A DNA stretch of 64,000 nt. It comes from Nannobrachium achirus (lineage: Eukaryota; Chordata; Actinopteri; Myctophiformes; Myctophidae). The notes below the pieces were generated by a model. It was not told the DNA's origin. It ran no database searches and saw only the letters and a program-made list of their open reading frames with translations. Below, piece after piece: positions 1-12,469 of the stretch (position 1 is the stretch's first letter; each line of letters starts with the position of its first letter). Both the position numbers and the translations under genes were made by a program. The stretch is taken from positions 22,580,963-22,644,962 of the forward strand of contig OY997650.1 of assembly GCA_963921795.1 (NCBI GenBank), written 5' to 3'.

Positions 1-83
<83 letters not shown>
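1..83. repeat. (TG)n microsatellite at window edge
   Basis: Uninterrupted TG dinucleotide run that continues past the left edge of the window. The cysteine-valine open frame over it is not a gene. Confidence 0.98.
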
Positions 84-85
<2 letters not shown>

Positions 86-157
86 CGATCTCTATTCCTC
101 TGAGGCCTGATAGCAATACCACTTCATCTATCCTTGAAGGGATAAAAAGAATGTTGC

Positions 158-178
158 TGTGTGTGTGTGTGTCTGTGT

Positions 179-219
<41 letters not shown>
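158..219. repeat. (TG)n microsatellite, interrupted
   Basis: TG run broken twice by TC dinucleotides. Confidence 0.95.
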
Positions 220-221
<2 letters not shown>

Positions 222-372
222 TGTATTTACCTTTTTCCTCACAGCCTTGTTATGGACGGTCCACTCTGTCTATCTCTCTATGTACTTCTCTCTACCCCCT
301 CTCTACATACGCAGTACAATTCTCAGTGTTAATTTAACTCTGAGGGTGTACAAAAGTACTCATCCATTTACA

Positions 373-850
373 CAGGGGTCTTCAACGTTTTCAGGCCCAA
401 GGACCCCTTAGTTTAAAGAAACAGTTGAAGCAGGGACCCCCACAACCTGTTCATAGATTCCATGTAGTTTGATCATTTGACAGCACAATCATCAGTGTAT
501 TTTGGATCATGCCAATATGTGTTTTCAGATATGTAACCACTTGAACCGTCAATACTTAATAAACATGACCTTTCACTCTGTACTTAGTGTGCTCTTTTTC
601 CCCTCTACACCAAAGCTATTCGCCAAAAATATACGATCTACAAGCTCACAATGCCTCGCAGCACGAGGCGTTGTGAAGGTTGTAGATCTGCTATTTTTGG
701 CTAAAGTTCTCAGAATATGGATGCGAGGGTTCAAGTGTTTAATATAAAAAAGGAGGAAAAAAAGTTTCTATCAACAAAGATTTGGAGGACCCCCTGTAGT
801 AACTCTGAGGACCTCCTAGGAGTCCCGGACCCCCTTGTTGAAGACCCATG
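373..850 (+). mobile_element. hAT-like MITE, family A, copy 1
   Basis: Starts CAGGGGTCTTCAACG and ends GTTGAAGACCCATG, an inverted pair. The flanks catttaca and atttagca look like a worn 8-bp duplication. It is non-coding. Subterminal ggacccc motifs occur at both ends, and the shared palindrome lies in the middle (622-701). The same family recurs at 21370 (opposite orientation) and 47563. Confidence 0.85.
622..701. repeat. Shared palindrome, copy in A1
   Basis: Collar GCCAAAAATA pairs with TATTTTTGGC. The arms GATCTACAAGCTCAC and the return arm are slightly worn. The apex is CCTCGCAGCACGAGG. Confidence 0.9.
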
Positions 851-857
851 ATTTAGC

Positions 858-1160
858 ACTCCACATATTTTGGTCCCTCATTCTCCATGGATCTGATCGG
901 CATCGCTGAAGTAAACGCGGGCAACCCGTTTATCTGCGTTTATTGACGCGGCTCTGTGCGGGACGCTGTCGATTCAGATTGGCCAATCACAGCAGAGAGA
1001 GAGAGAGACGTACAGGGAGCAGGGAGGCGAGGCGAGGGGTCGGAGGTCAGGTTCAAGGGCAGCAGGTCAGGAGGTCAGGTTCAAGGACGTAGACACACCT
1101 GTGGTGTGTGTTGCTTTTACACCATAGACGCACGCATTCACACACTGTTCTTACAGAAAC
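858..1160. other. No gene seen
   Basis: Moderately GC-rich. The only structure noticed is a 17-bp direct repeat, GGAGGTCAGGTTCAAGG at 1042 and again (16 bp) at about 1070. Confidence 0.5.
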
Positions 1161-1164
1161 GCAC

Positions 1165-1207
1165 ACACACATACACACACATACACACACACACGTACGT
1201 ACATAAA

Positions 1208-1258
<51 letters not shown>
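1165..1258. repeat. (AC)n microsatellite
   Basis: AC run with a few interruptions at its left end. Confidence 0.95.
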
Positions 1259-1260
<2 letters not shown>

Positions 1261-1458
1261 ATACACGCGCATACTTACACACACACACGCTCGTTTCATT
1301 CCCGCATTCCTGTCTGGCCGTTGGCTGCTCTCGCCTCTTAATTGGGTTTGAAGGAGACACCTCGTAAACAAAAGACAGTTTAAGAGCAACAAACAAAGGC
1401 GCGTCTTGTCGTTTATTATCGTGCCTGCGTTCCTTCCTCCTACCGTTCCTCCATGGTC

Positions 1459-1461
<3 letters not shown>

Positions 1462-1498
<37 letters not shown>
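1462..1498. repeat. (GA)n microsatellite
   Basis: Perfect GA run. Confidence 0.95.
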
Positions 1499-1501
<3 letters not shown>

Positions 1502-1633
1502 CTTCTCCTTCCCTTCTCCCCATCTAACCCCAACCTCTCTCTCTCTAAGCTTTCAGCAGCCCATTATTTTCTGCTACTGAGCCTCACGATCAATACACAC
1601 AACACACCACACATCTGATGGGTTGGGGGGGGG

Positions 1634-1636
<3 letters not shown>

Positions 1637-1689
<53 letters not shown>
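1637..1689. repeat. (GA)n microsatellite
   Basis: Perfect GA run preceded by a G tract. Confidence 0.95.
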
Positions 1690-1693
<4 letters not shown>

Positions 1694-1720
1694 GGGGGAA
1701 ATAAGGAAACGTCGTGCACA

Positions 1721-1985
<265 letters not shown>

Positions 1986-2075
1986 CTCACACCATCCCCT
2001 TGCCTCTCTGCCCTGTGCCCTCATATGAATATTGGCTTTCCCCTAACTCATCCATGTCACCATTGTCAGGGTGCA

Positions 2076-2078
<3 letters not shown>

Positions 2079-2130
<52 letters not shown>

Positions 2131-2210
2131 CGCACACCCACGTGCATGTGTGTGTGTGTGTGTGTCCGTCCAGGCACCCCTCATTTGCATGTGTGTGTGT
2201 GTGTGTGTTA
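2079..2210. repeat. (TG)n cluster
   Basis: TG runs at 2079-2126, 2147-2164 and 2190-2208. They face the AC runs at 1879-1981 and 2325-2416, so the region could form long AC/TG hairpins. Confidence 0.95.
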
Positions 2211-2321
2211 TCTATGAGAATAGACCCCATCTCATTCTTCTCCCATGTGCCTCGGGGTGAGGCGATACGACCACTGCCCCGGCAACCATACCCTGGCTAA
2301 TTTACAACCATCCTAGTGTGT

Positions 2322-2324
<3 letters not shown>

Positions 2325-2416
<92 letters not shown>
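2325..2416. repeat. (CA)n microsatellite
   Basis: Uninterrupted CA run of about 92 bp. Confidence 0.97.
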
Positions 2417-2418
<2 letters not shown>

Positions 2419-2970
2419 GGTTTGGGTGACAGTGGAGCATGGCGTCTAGACGACATTGAACTGTAAGTCTGACCAGGGTAATTGTTTTATGCAAATAGAG
2501 AGAGCCAAGCCTGACATGATCGGGCCAGGCCGAGTGTGAGCGTGTGGACATGTGTGTGCACGTGCATAATGTTAACGGTGCACGTGTGGATGAGTGTGCG
2601 TGCGTGCACACATGTCAACGTTTGCAGATGAGTCCGCGGCTGCAGCAGCAAGCACAGTCAGGCTACAGTTCAGACCCTTTCAGGGTCCGTTTGGTTGCAT
2701 TTCAACACACTCTGGGTTAAATGAACGCTGAGGATTTTAGTGTGTGGTGTGCAAAGGGCTTTTCAGAGCAGACAAGATGCCCTCTGGTCATTTAGGACAG
2801 GAGGAGAGCAGGCATGAGTACAGGTCAAAAGCAAATCATTCATGTGTGAGTTGAATCATGCTGGAAGTTTGACAGTGTGGTCGAAAGTTTTACCAACGAA
2901 AATGCCAATCAGCAGATACCTTGTCGCCCTCTTATAATGACATTAGAGTTTGTTCTGTTAAAAAGGACGA
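2417..2970. other. No gene seen
   Basis: Apparently single-copy sequence. No motif, ORF of interest or repeat of this window recognised. Confidence 0.4.
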
Positions 2971-2975
2971 CTTTG

Positions 2976-3075
2976 CACACAAGCACACAACCCGTTGTGT
3001 GCTTGTAGATCTGCTATTTTCACTAGTTTTGTGCGAGTCTTGTATGATGAAGCAGGGCTTTTTACGAAAATGCTG
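2976..3075. repeat. Fragment of family K with half palindrome
   Basis: CAAGCACACAAC, GTTGTGTGCTTG and GATCTGCTATTTTCACTAG are followed by the family K flank (tgatgaagcagggcttt). The left outer arm is missing. The K-specific CACACAAC variant identifies the host family. Confidence 0.75.
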
Positions 3076-3308
3076 GGGAAATGCTGGGGAAAATGATGAT
3101 ATGCTGGGGTGAGCATTATTCAAAAATAGCCAATTTACACGCTCACGCGACTGATGGGTGGGCCCACGAATAACGCTTTCAAGATTTTCAAGAGGCTTCT
3201 GATCCAGAAAATACTGAGAACCGTTGGTGTAACTGTTATTGTTTAGGTTGGTATATCTTAGCTGGCGGTGGGATTACACACACAAATACACACGTCCTCA
3301 TATACACA

Positions 3309-3310
<2 letters not shown>

Positions 3311-3355
<45 letters not shown>
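3311..3355. repeat. (CA)n microsatellite
   Basis: CA run. Confidence 0.95.
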
Positions 3356-3359
<4 letters not shown>

Positions 3360-3556
3360 ACGCATAATGTACATGCACATAAACAATAGGTTGAAAAATA
3401 CATGGCCACCACCTCGGATGTGTGCATCCACTGTCAGACCACAGACCACCACGCTGCTGAGGGGAAAATGAAAGATGTGTCATTGGAACAAAGCACTGCA
3501 GCATGCAAAATATTGATGTATACTGCAAGGACACTTAATGAAAGTGTCAGAATCCT

Positions 3557-3557
<1 letters not shown>

Positions 3558-3606
<49 letters not shown>
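3558..3606. repeat. (AC)n microsatellite
   Basis: AC run. Confidence 0.95.
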
Positions 3607-3608
<2 letters not shown>

Positions 3609-3741
3609 CTCACACAAATGCATACATGTTGGCCATTTGCCAAAAGCATGCCACACGCACACACATCAACCAAAATACAAAAACACAACCGATATATGCA
3701 ACTCATACACATACGCACAGGCCTAGACAAAACTGTGCGTT

Positions 3742-3742
<1 letters not shown>

Positions 3743-3834
<92 letters not shown>
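3743..3834. repeat. (AC)n microsatellite
   Basis: Uninterrupted AC run of about 92 bp. Confidence 0.97.
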
Positions 3835-3836
<2 letters not shown>

Positions 3837-3994
3837 GCCCTGTGTTATCAGGGCAGGGCATCAGGAGGGAGGGTGTGTGTATGCGTGTGTGTTGTGGTCC
3901 AAGCCATAAATTTAATTTCATGCTGGATTTGCGCAGCTCATCTGAATTGCATGTGAGCACAGAATGATGGGCCACTGAATCAACCCTGCGGATC

Positions 3995-4220
<226 letters not shown>

Positions 4221-4221
<1 letters not shown>

Positions 4222-5290
4222 GAGAGAGTCACGTATATGCACATGGACATGCTTGCACAGACATAAACACAAAAACATGTATGCAGACATGAAACATACC
4301 GTAGACACATGCACATGAGAATGCTGATAAACACTCGTAGTCCAAGAGAATGACGCAGACAATTTGGGCATTTTCTGTAGCACCTGCTATCCAGAGCAAT
4401 GTTCGAAGTGCATGATGGGAGTAAGCCCTGTAGCCAACCAACGACAGGGTGAATGGTCAATTAAATGTCAATTAGGTGCTGCAATGTATCTAGGATACCA
4501 TATAATGTATGGGCATGAAAGGGACACAGACAGACAGACGGATATGCAACCATATGGTAACAGCCGCATGCTAAAACAATGCCCAAATGTAGTTTCAAAT
4601 GCACTACTTAGCAGACGTTTTTTTTTTTAGAGTAAAAAAAAGAAAAAAAGAAGACCTGTGTGACATCTGTGATCTTGGCAGGTTGCCCCAGAACATGTGC
4701 CGATCTCAACAGGTACTAACGGTACATTTGCGTAGCACAAACAGCAGCTATTTACAGTAAATAGGCCACAAGTAGCATTACAAGTAGACATGGGGTACTA
4801 TAGGTTAGAAAATGGGGAGCTAAGTCGGCTGTCCTCACTTACTCCGTCATTCCACATCCTGCATGGAGCCTGGAGAGAGAAGAGTCTAGGTTGCTTGGAG
4901 CGTTGCCCAGGGTGTCGTATAGGGTAAGGAGGGACCGACGTCCTGTTTTAGTTGATGTAAGTGCGTGTGGAAATTGGTATACTTTAGGTCTGGATCATGT
5001 CCTGGAGGTAGCGGGATAGGGGGCTCCATGCCCTTGGTTGCCTTGTAGGACATCCCTAGTGTTTTGAATTGGGTGTGGGCAGCAACTGGAATCCTGTGCA
5101 TGGGGAGGTATTGGGAGGTTTAAGACGAGGCACGTCACTCTAGATGTAGCGGTTTGAGAGCTCATGTAGGCAGGCAGATGTTAGCCAGAGGAAATGTCAC
5201 TGTACATTTCGGCGGAATGCAGAAATGTTTAACATCAACGTTTCTGGACCCCAAAAAATCATTACATTTGAGGTATGTTGCATTAATTAG
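4221..5290. other. No gene seen
   Basis: No recognised repeat apart from a short GACA run near 4525 and A/T homopolymers near 4620. No convincing coding frame. Confidence 0.4.
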
Positions 5291-5299
5291 GCTATTGTG

Positions 5300-5725
5300 C
5301 AGTGGTGTAAAGTAACGTACTGTACTTAAGTACAGTTTTGAGGTATTGTACTTCACTTGAGTATTTCCAATTTCCAAAACTTCTACTCCACTACATCTCA
5401 GATCCAAATATTGTACTTTTACTCCACTACAATTATTTGAACACTTTAGTTACTAGTTACTGGTAACTAAAGACAGATCTAAATTACAATATTATAAAAC
5501 ATGCATAAACCACTTAAGCCTGATTTTATACGGTGGCCATTTGAAAACAGCCGATCCACAAGCTCACAACGCGTCGCATCGCAACACGTTGTGAGCTTGT
5601 AGATCTGCTATTTTCAAACATTTTGTACTTTTACTTTACATTTAATTGTAACAAAGTACATCTACAGTGCAGCATTGATACTTTTACTTAAGTACAAAAT
5701 GTGAGTACTTTTTTCCCCACCACTG
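5300..5725 (+). mobile_element. hAT-like MITE, family N, copy 1
   Basis: Starts CAGTGGTGTAAAGTAAC and ends CCCCACCACTG. The 8-bp flanks are ctattgtg at 5292-5299 and ccattgtg at 5726-5733 (one mismatch), as expected for a hAT transposase. The body has the 'tacttaagtac / actccactac' composition common in fish genomes, and the palindrome sits in the middle (5541-5619). Other copies start at 35805 and 56934, with a fragment near 10650. Confidence 0.92.
5541..5619. repeat. Shared palindrome, copy in N1
   Basis: Collar TTGAAAACAGC with GCTATTTTCAAA, arms CAAGCTCACAAC / GTTGTGAGCTTG, apex GCGTCGCATCGCAACAC. Confidence 0.93.
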
Positions 5726-6017
5726 CCATTGTGACAGACAATGTTGAAATTATATTTCTATTGAATCTTTATTTTTTTTTATACATATATTTACATCTTA
5801 TATTATGCTGACATTTGGACTGAAATGCCTGTGTGGGAGGAGTGTGTTTGTGTGCTGAACACCAGCACCTGTTGGGAACCTGGAATAAACAAACCCACAC
5901 TGTGCAGCTCTCTGGCCTCAGCCTCCACACCTTTGTCCTTTATTTCACCTATTTGTTTATCATAAACAATGCTTTTGCAAATTGAAGACAGACGCAGTAC
6001 TCCATTTTAGCTCAAAA

Positions 6018-6348
6018 CAGGCACGTGCACACAAAGACATAACCGGAGGGCTTGAGCCCCTGCCCTTTTATCCGTCTGTAAAAAAGTGCCCGCTCCAGAC
6101 CATGAATGCAGTTTTTCCTATGGTGAAAGAAATGCAAATGCCCTCTTTCCATGCCATACCTGAAGGCAGCATTAAAGAGAATGTCCTTGTCCAAACTCTC
6201 CTGAACTTGAATGCATCATCTTATGTTGAGAGAATTGCCCTCACAGTGTAGAAATCCATGCCGTACAACACATCTCGTTGCCTTATTTATGCTTAGTTTA
6301 GTGTGGTATCAAGTACTGAAAATAGCCAATATTCTCTGCACGTCCCTG
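6018..6348 (+). mobile_element. hAT-like MITE, family P, copy 1
   Basis: Starts CAGGCACGTGCA and ends TGCACGTCCCTG. Perfect 8-bp duplication gctcaaaa (6010-6017, 6349-6356). The body matches the copy at 50006 over most of its length but lacks the palindrome that the other copy retains in part. The termini resemble those of family K (CAGGGACGTGC). Confidence 0.93.
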
Positions 6349-6356
6349 GCTCAAAA

Positions 6357-8070
6357 CTGCCCGCAAAAAAGGCATTTCAGGATGTTGCAGACTTCACTGG
6401 GAACGCCTGTTTAAAATGTTGTGCGTATTTAGCACAAACTGAATTATTAACCTGGGGGGGGCGTCCTTGATGTTGGGTTAAACACATTACATAAGTAATG
6501 TAGCCTACAATACACCAGGGACTATAATTCTACTATCTACACTTTGATGAGTTTTTTGGACCAATCCTTTTTGGACAAAAGTAGGGAAAGTATACTTTCT
6601 ACGGAAGAACATACCCTAAGCTTTGGCAATGTTGCGTACAGTGCACATTCCACTTCATTTCAATGGAGAATTTAATCACATTAATGTACAAGTCAATATG
6701 AATATATGAACTGTCAATTTTCATTGAAGAAAACATCACTCAGGATAAGCAGGATTGCATATACTGTACAAAGCATCTGCTGACAGACTGGCTGCCTCAC
6801 TATAGCAAGATTACCCGTTTTCAAAACATTTATTCAACAGAGGGTAACATATTTCATAGAGAATATGACGAGAAGCACAAATTAAATGGAGCCGTCCATT
6901 TTTGTTGCAGTAGACCTACTACTCTCCCCAGCCCATTACACGTACATCTCATCCAGAAGCTGAAAGTATTCATTAAGCCATTTATTTGCAGGAAAAGATT
7001 ATCGTTGTTGTGTGGAACATGGATAGACTACACTGAAGCCTTACGTAATAAATGATTTAGTAATGAATACCCTGTAACATGTTATGTTTACTATTTGGGT
7101 AATTACCATTACAATGTCATGTAACACATTCAGATATGCAAAATTAATATTTTTAAGCTCCAGCTAATTCATGCACTCTAGTTTACCTGCACCGTTAGAG
7201 GATACTGTACCTTCTGAGTTGTTAGCACGTAATATTGTAAGTACTACATTTTAATGGAAATTCTATAATACAATTTAGCAAGTAGGCCTATACCTTACGC
7301 CAAATCTTAGCTGCCCCGGGTTGGAGACATCTAATGCATTGAGCCACACAATTCCTTTAATGTGAGCATGTATGCGTGCGTGTATGAAATGACTTCACCG
7401 TTCCCATATCTCCGCCACTCTCCTTGTCGTCTGTCACTGTGATTTTCACCGGCATCCAAATATGAGTCATAGCTTTATGAGTCTGTCTGCGCCTGACGGC
7501 CTGCAGTCACCACGGACCTCCATGAACTGTACATTTCCTTAATTGCACCGTTCCTTGTAACATGGTAATTGGTCAGATTTCTTTTTGTTGTTGTAATGTC
7601 TGCACACACTAGTCTGTGTTCATTCTGTCCCCTGCCTCTTGTCTCTCACTCTCTCTACCTCTTTTGTCTCTCGCTCTCTCTCTATATCTCTGTCTTTCTG
7701 TGTCTTAACGGCTCCTTACACCTCTTATTCTCTCTTCTCCCTCGGCCTGTTCTGTCATTCCTTCCCCCTCTCTTCACATGAAGGAGGGAGCAGGAAGACA
7801 GACAGTGAGGAGGAGGGGAGGGGGCTCCTCTGTGAAGGAAGGAAGTACATTAGCGAGGGGAGTGAGAGACGCGGGAGAGAGACGGGCGGGGGAGAGAGAG
7901 CGTGAGTGAGGTGGAGGAGGTAGTGTTTTATCTAAATGAGTCCTGGGATGGAGGCACTGACAGCTATGGATGGAGGCGACTGGCAGACAGGTGGTGCTAC
8001 TTATTGAGATGTGCTCTAGTGAGGAGAGATACTTTATGAATCGCAGACACACACATATCCAAGCATACGC
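6357..8070. other. No gene seen
   Basis: AT-rich and mostly free of the repeat families of this window. CT-rich runs near 7640-7740 and GA-rich runs near 7795-7910. No convincing exon. Confidence 0.4.
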
Positions 8071-8073
8071 GTG

Positions 8074-8074
<1 letters not shown>

Positions 8075-8134
<60 letters not shown>
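8075..8134. repeat. (TC)n microsatellite
   Basis: Perfect TC run of about 60 bp. Confidence 0.96.
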
Positions 8135-8136
<2 letters not shown>

Positions 8137-8804
8137 ATAAGTGGAGACACTCCAGATTTTACTGTACACAGTACATTATAAACATTCTCAGTAAAGTTTA
8201 ACTCTGAGTTCTCAGAGTTGTGGTAATAGATATTAATAATGATGGCTGTCAGTGGATGGACGGCTATTGTGACAGTGACATACACAAAATAAACAGGGGG
8301 AAACAAAGGTAACAAATAGACACTGGCACGGGATGTCAGCTGATAAAACACGCTTAGAAACACACACACTGACTGACGCACGCACACACACGCAATAAAC
8401 AAAGAAAGTGATTTCCTTGGAGAAACTTGTCATAACGGCCAACTATGGACAAGAAGGTTGACATATAAATGAACACAGTGTACTTTCTGAACAGCCAACT
8501 ACTGTATGGACAAGAGAGGTTGACATGGAGGAACACAACATGCTTTCTGATGTTGAGTGCCATCCATCATCTTCAAATATACAATCCAAAGGCTATTTGA
8601 GGTTGACAGTGCAATTCACTAAAGTGTTTCTCCTTGTACCTTTCAGGTTAAATAAGGTTGGCTCCCATGCCCTCTTGACCACAGTACCCCAGGGCTCAAT
8701 GCGTGGTGCCCTAAACATTAATGGGGGGACGTGCATTGTGGGGACGTGCATGCATAGATGGTGCGCAAATCTTATTTTCTATCAACTTCAATGTTTCCTA
8801 TGGA

Positions 8805-8921
8805 AATGAGCTTAGTCTTTTCTAGGATCTCCTTTTAGTTGACCTTGTACCAGTGAACTGTACCGCCATGAAACTGTACCTTCTTCTATGCAAACTTCTA
8901 ATAAAGTCTTCAATCAATCAA
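8805..8921 (+). mobile_element. Non-LTR retrotransposon 3' end, 5'-truncated copy
   Basis: From ggaaatgag to the aatcaatcaa tail this matches the 3' end of the LINE at 18325-19080, including TCTAGGATCTCCTTTTAG and the TTGACCTTGTACCAGTG block. It is a very short 5'-truncated copy or a SINE sharing the LINE tail. Confidence 0.8.
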
Positions 8922-8929
8922 AGAAGCCT

Positions 8930-10014
8930 CGAATTCATGGAGATCTTTTACGTTTGTTTGTTTTTGTCGCATTCATGGGCCAATAATTTGATGACGGGGT
9001 CAAAACAGACTCAGTAGGAGACTATTTGAGTATCCACTTGCTGGTCAACAAATTGTTGTCTTAGGAATTGGACAAAAACTAAAAATCTCCGTGAATTCAA
9101 AGCTTAATTGATAGAAAATAAGTACTTTTTTGGGTGAACCACTCCTTGACGGAATGACCGACCACATTCAGAGGATTGTGCGTTAAGTTGAGTGCCATCA
9201 AAAGAGATGATGGAGTTTTGTCAATGTCACTACCTCATATGAACAATATTATAATTTAACTAGCCTTCCTTTAACCTGGGTAAGAGAAGCGATAAAAAGA
9301 GACAGAGAGGGTGATAAGCTTGTGCCCTAGTTGCCTATAACATTTGTAACTAAAATCTAAAATCTTCCATGGCCAAATGCATATAACTTTTTGTTCCTTG
9401 ATATGAAAAAGTCTGAGATACTTATAAGTAAAACATGTGAATATTTCCACCACTGGTGGCTCTAAAACAACTGGTCCTCCATATTGTGAGCCACAGGTCA
9501 GGGGATCCCTGCGGGTCTACAGTATATCATTTTGTTCAGCAGAGTAGATCTTTGCTGTAAGATCATTAACTTCTATTCTCATCAAATGCTATTTTGTCAT
9601 TGTTTTTGTGAATGAAGTACTTGATGGATTTGTTGAACCCATTTGTCCGAGTACCGTTTCCTATGTCTAGTATATTAACGATAACCACCCAATTCGTGTC
9701 CTATTTTCTGGGGGAACAAAAGTGATTCTGAGTTACCAGAAATAAATAAAGTTGTACCTTTTAGTTTAAAATTGCAGCTCCACTCAAAATATAGAAACAT
9801 TTCTTGCTTTGTCATAAAATCCGGAGCACTGAAACATAAAATACAATCAAACCAAGCCGGTGTCCGAGCTGTCAAACTAAGTACAATGTCTTCAGTGTGT
9901 CTCTATACAGATAGAATTACAGGGACATGCTGTAAAGCCAGACAGAAGGAAAAGTGGAGAGGTTCCACTTTGTGGTCTCCCTCTCAGGCAGGCAGGGATA
10001 AATGCTTTCCCATG
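8930..10014. other. No gene seen
   Basis: Apparently single-copy, AT-rich. Nothing recognised. Confidence 0.4.
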
Positions 10015-10022
10015 CTGGTCTG

Positions 10023-10536
10023 CAGGGGTGTCGCGCCAAATTCTGGGCCCTGGGTACAAGGATTCACTGCGGGCCCCCCATGAATGTTCTTCATAGGGGG
10101 AGGGGGTTTAACCCATTTCGACTGGGAACGCATTATTATTTTGTGCTTTAACTATTGAAAAATAGCATTTTTTTTGAAAGACCTATGTCTATGTCAGTGG
10201 TGCTCAAACATGTGAACGACCCCCAAACTGATATGTATTTGGCCACGGACCCTCATCTCAAAATATTTAGTTCGAGGGACCACCCAGAAGCAAAATTTGA
10301 GTTACAAATGTTTGCTTAAAAAATACATAATTTATATTCAAAGAGTTTGCACACATTTTCACGACTTTTAAAAAATAGCAGATCTACGAGCTCGCAGCGC
10401 GGCACTCTGTGCCGCGCTGTGAGCTTGTATATCTGCTATTTTTCAATAGCATAAAGTATACAATAATTAGGGTCCCTCCACCTTGGGCCCTAGTAACTCA
10501 GTCCCACTCCCCCCCCCCCCCCTTGTGACGTCCCTG
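10023..10536 (+). mobile_element. hAT-like MITE, family D, copy 1
   Basis: Starts CAGGGGTGTCGCGCC and ends TTGTGACGTCCCTG. Perfect 8-bp duplication ctggtctg (10015-10022, 10537-10544). The inside holds sequence of the TTAA family F/E (tttaacccattt, then 'gtggtgctcaaac' and 'ggacccccaaa'). The first palindrome is deleted at about 10165, leaving AAAAATAGCA next to a T run. The second is complete. Confidence 0.95.
10371..10443. repeat. Shared palindrome, second position of D1
   Basis: D/F variant: arms CGAGCTCGCAGCGCGG and CCGCGCTGTGAGCTTG, apex CACTCTGTG. Confidence 0.93.
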
Positions 10537-10600
10537 CTGGTCTGCTGCTGCTGCTTGACTCAGCACACGTCCAGGCTGTCCCAGGACACTGTCTGCCTAC

Positions 10601-11075
10601 CTGACCATTTGAACCCTATTCTGGGGGGCGAACGTTCGACGAAAAGCTATGGTGGAAAGTAAAGTTACGTCAGTATTGCAATTGAGTACTATTTTGATGT
10701 ACTTTTACTTTACTGCAGTATTTCCAGTTTGTTATACTTTTAAGTTCATTCCACAGGACAGGAGCGTGTCGATATTGCGACATAGCATCTGTTCGACGGT
10801 TCAGTCTTTCAACACAGGTGAATGTTAACCTGGTGAAAAGCTATAACCTGCCGACGCGGGTGAGTAGCTAACCTGCCGACATGGGGGAATGTTAACCTCT
10901 ATGCCTAAACCTATCCTCAGTAACCGTGATGCGAGTGAGTAGCTAACCTGCCAACTTCCTTAGTTGAAATGACGGGACGTAAAAATTGCGAGATTTACCC
11001 TATTCCACTACATCTCCGAGGCAAATACTGTCCTATTTACTCCACTACGATTGTTAGAAAACTTTAGTTACTAGT
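10601..11075. repeat. Fragmented family G and N sequence
   Basis: A 'tttgaaccctattctgggggg' family G start at about 10609 runs into a family N start (tggtggaaagtaaagtt) at about 10650. N sequence resumes at about 10990-11075. The intervening bases hold imperfect copies of gtgagtagctaacctgcc. Confidence 0.6.
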
Positions 11076-11465
11076 CACCTTGTATAGAGCACCCCATGAA
11101 GCCTTGAATTCATGGCGTTTTTTTTTTTGTTTTTTGGTCATTTGATGACCGGCGGATTTTTCGGTAGGAGATTCAAAGAGTCTCCTCAAGAGAGAAGCTA
11201 TTTAGGTGTTAAGAAAAGTTAAGGTTATTAAGATTTTGGTCACAGAACTGAATATAGATGTGGAAAAAGTTGTACATCTTAGTGCAACCTTTTTGACTTT
11301 CACCTGAAAAGTGTTGTGAAAATACAATATAATTTGTCCGGCGGCAATTGTAGAAAGGTGCGACCGAGAATGGATTAGCAATTTAATTGCTGTTATTTCA
11401 GACGAATTTCATTTAAAGTACACAGGAAAGTCACTGTTTGTTTGAAATGGAAATCTCTGAATATG

Positions 11466-11468
<3 letters not shown>

Positions 11469-11514
<46 letters not shown>
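11469..11514. repeat. (TC)n microsatellite
   Basis: Perfect TC run. Confidence 0.96.
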
Positions 11515-11518
<4 letters not shown>

Positions 11519-11995
11519 TTCTTCTTCTGCTGGTTGAGTTTTCAGCGTGGAGCTCTTCTTCTACGTCTGGTAAAGACATTAACCTTTCACGGACAGAGAC
11601 ACAAGGACTCTCTGTCTGCACCTCCTCCGCTCAGAGAGAGAGAGGGATGGAGGAGCAAGAGAAGGAAGAGAGGGGGCATGAGAGCAGTGTGTGTGTGGGA
11701 CGGGGGGAGAGTAAGAGACAGACAGAGATAGTGCACAAGGGACACAGACTGAGAGAGAAAATATGATGTAAAACCTGATTAATTTAGTTGCCTGCCGGTT
11801 AGTGCTAATCTTGACAGAGAATTTTTATGTAGTTTTTGTCTTTTGAATAAAATTCCATTTAGGTTCACATTTTAGTCACCTGAAATGTTTTAGTTGACTA
11901 AATATCATAAGATATCAAAGCTAAAACGGTTTATTAATTTATTTTTTGTCGGGTCGTGATGGCACCGTAATGCCAAATGTATGCTTGGCTGTGTG

Positions 11996-12072
11996 CCGAA
12001 AATAGCAGATCTACGAGCTCACAATGTGTTGCTCTAGGACACATTGTGAGCTTGTAGATCGTCTATTTTCGG
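11996..12072. repeat. Shared palindrome, copy in H3
   Basis: Collar CCGAAAATAGC / CTATTTTCGG, arms GAGCTCACAATGTG / CACATTGTGAGCTT. Confidence 0.93.
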
Positions 12073-12172
12073 GAAGCACAACACCTGTGCACAGCCGAGC
12101 AGAAAATGACTCGTCTTGGTTCTCCTGGATCTTTTCTCCACTAGGCCCCTCCCCTAACATTTTAGTCTAGTT

Positions 12173-12421
12173 TTAAAGGAGCTATAGTCAACTTTTTCTT
12201 GTCAGGCTGACTTTGTTTACATCCCTCTTCTATTCTGTAATATGGAATCCATATAAAAGAATAGAAGAGGGATGTAAACAAAGTCAGCCTGACAATGGCC
12301 AAAATGATTATTTTATCATTATTTTACGCTTTTTGTGGTCATTTTTTATAAAATATTTTCGAAACATTATTTATATTTTGGCGTCCGTTTTTCAAGAAAA
12401 AGTTGACGATAGCTCCTTTAA
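12173..12421. mobile_element. TTAA-flanked MITE J with perfect hairpin
   Basis: TTAA at both ends (12173-12176, 12418-12421). The 29-bp terminal inverted repeats differ at one base (TTAAAGGAGCTATAGTC at left). Inside is a perfect 38-bp inverted repeat with a 21-nt loop. The TTAA ends suggest piggyBac-type mobilisation. Inserted within H3, whose sequence resumes at 12422. Confidence 0.9.
12199..12295. repeat. Perfect 38-bp inverted repeat
   Basis: Left arm 12199-12236 (TTGTCAGGCTGACTTTG...) is the exact complement of 12258-12295. Loop 12237-12257. Confidence 0.97.
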
Positions 12422-12469
12422 TTGGTTGACGGAATAGTCCGTATATTAGTCATCATCAACATGTGGAGA

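Larger units (their letters stand above)
11800..12463 (+). mobile_element. hAT-like MITE, family H, copy 3 (worn)
   Basis: Body matches families at 20422 and 24040 (ttttagtcacctgaaa, gtttagttgactaaat). The ends are worn (tagtgctaatcttgacag at left, atcaacatg at right) and no duplication is readable. The palindrome is in the middle and element J is inserted at 12177. Confidence 0.75.

Noticed and set aside
1..411. Cys-Val repeat protein frame
   Set aside because: Translation of a TG microsatellite. The same applies to all CVCV, HTHT, ARTH, SLSL and RERE frames in the window.
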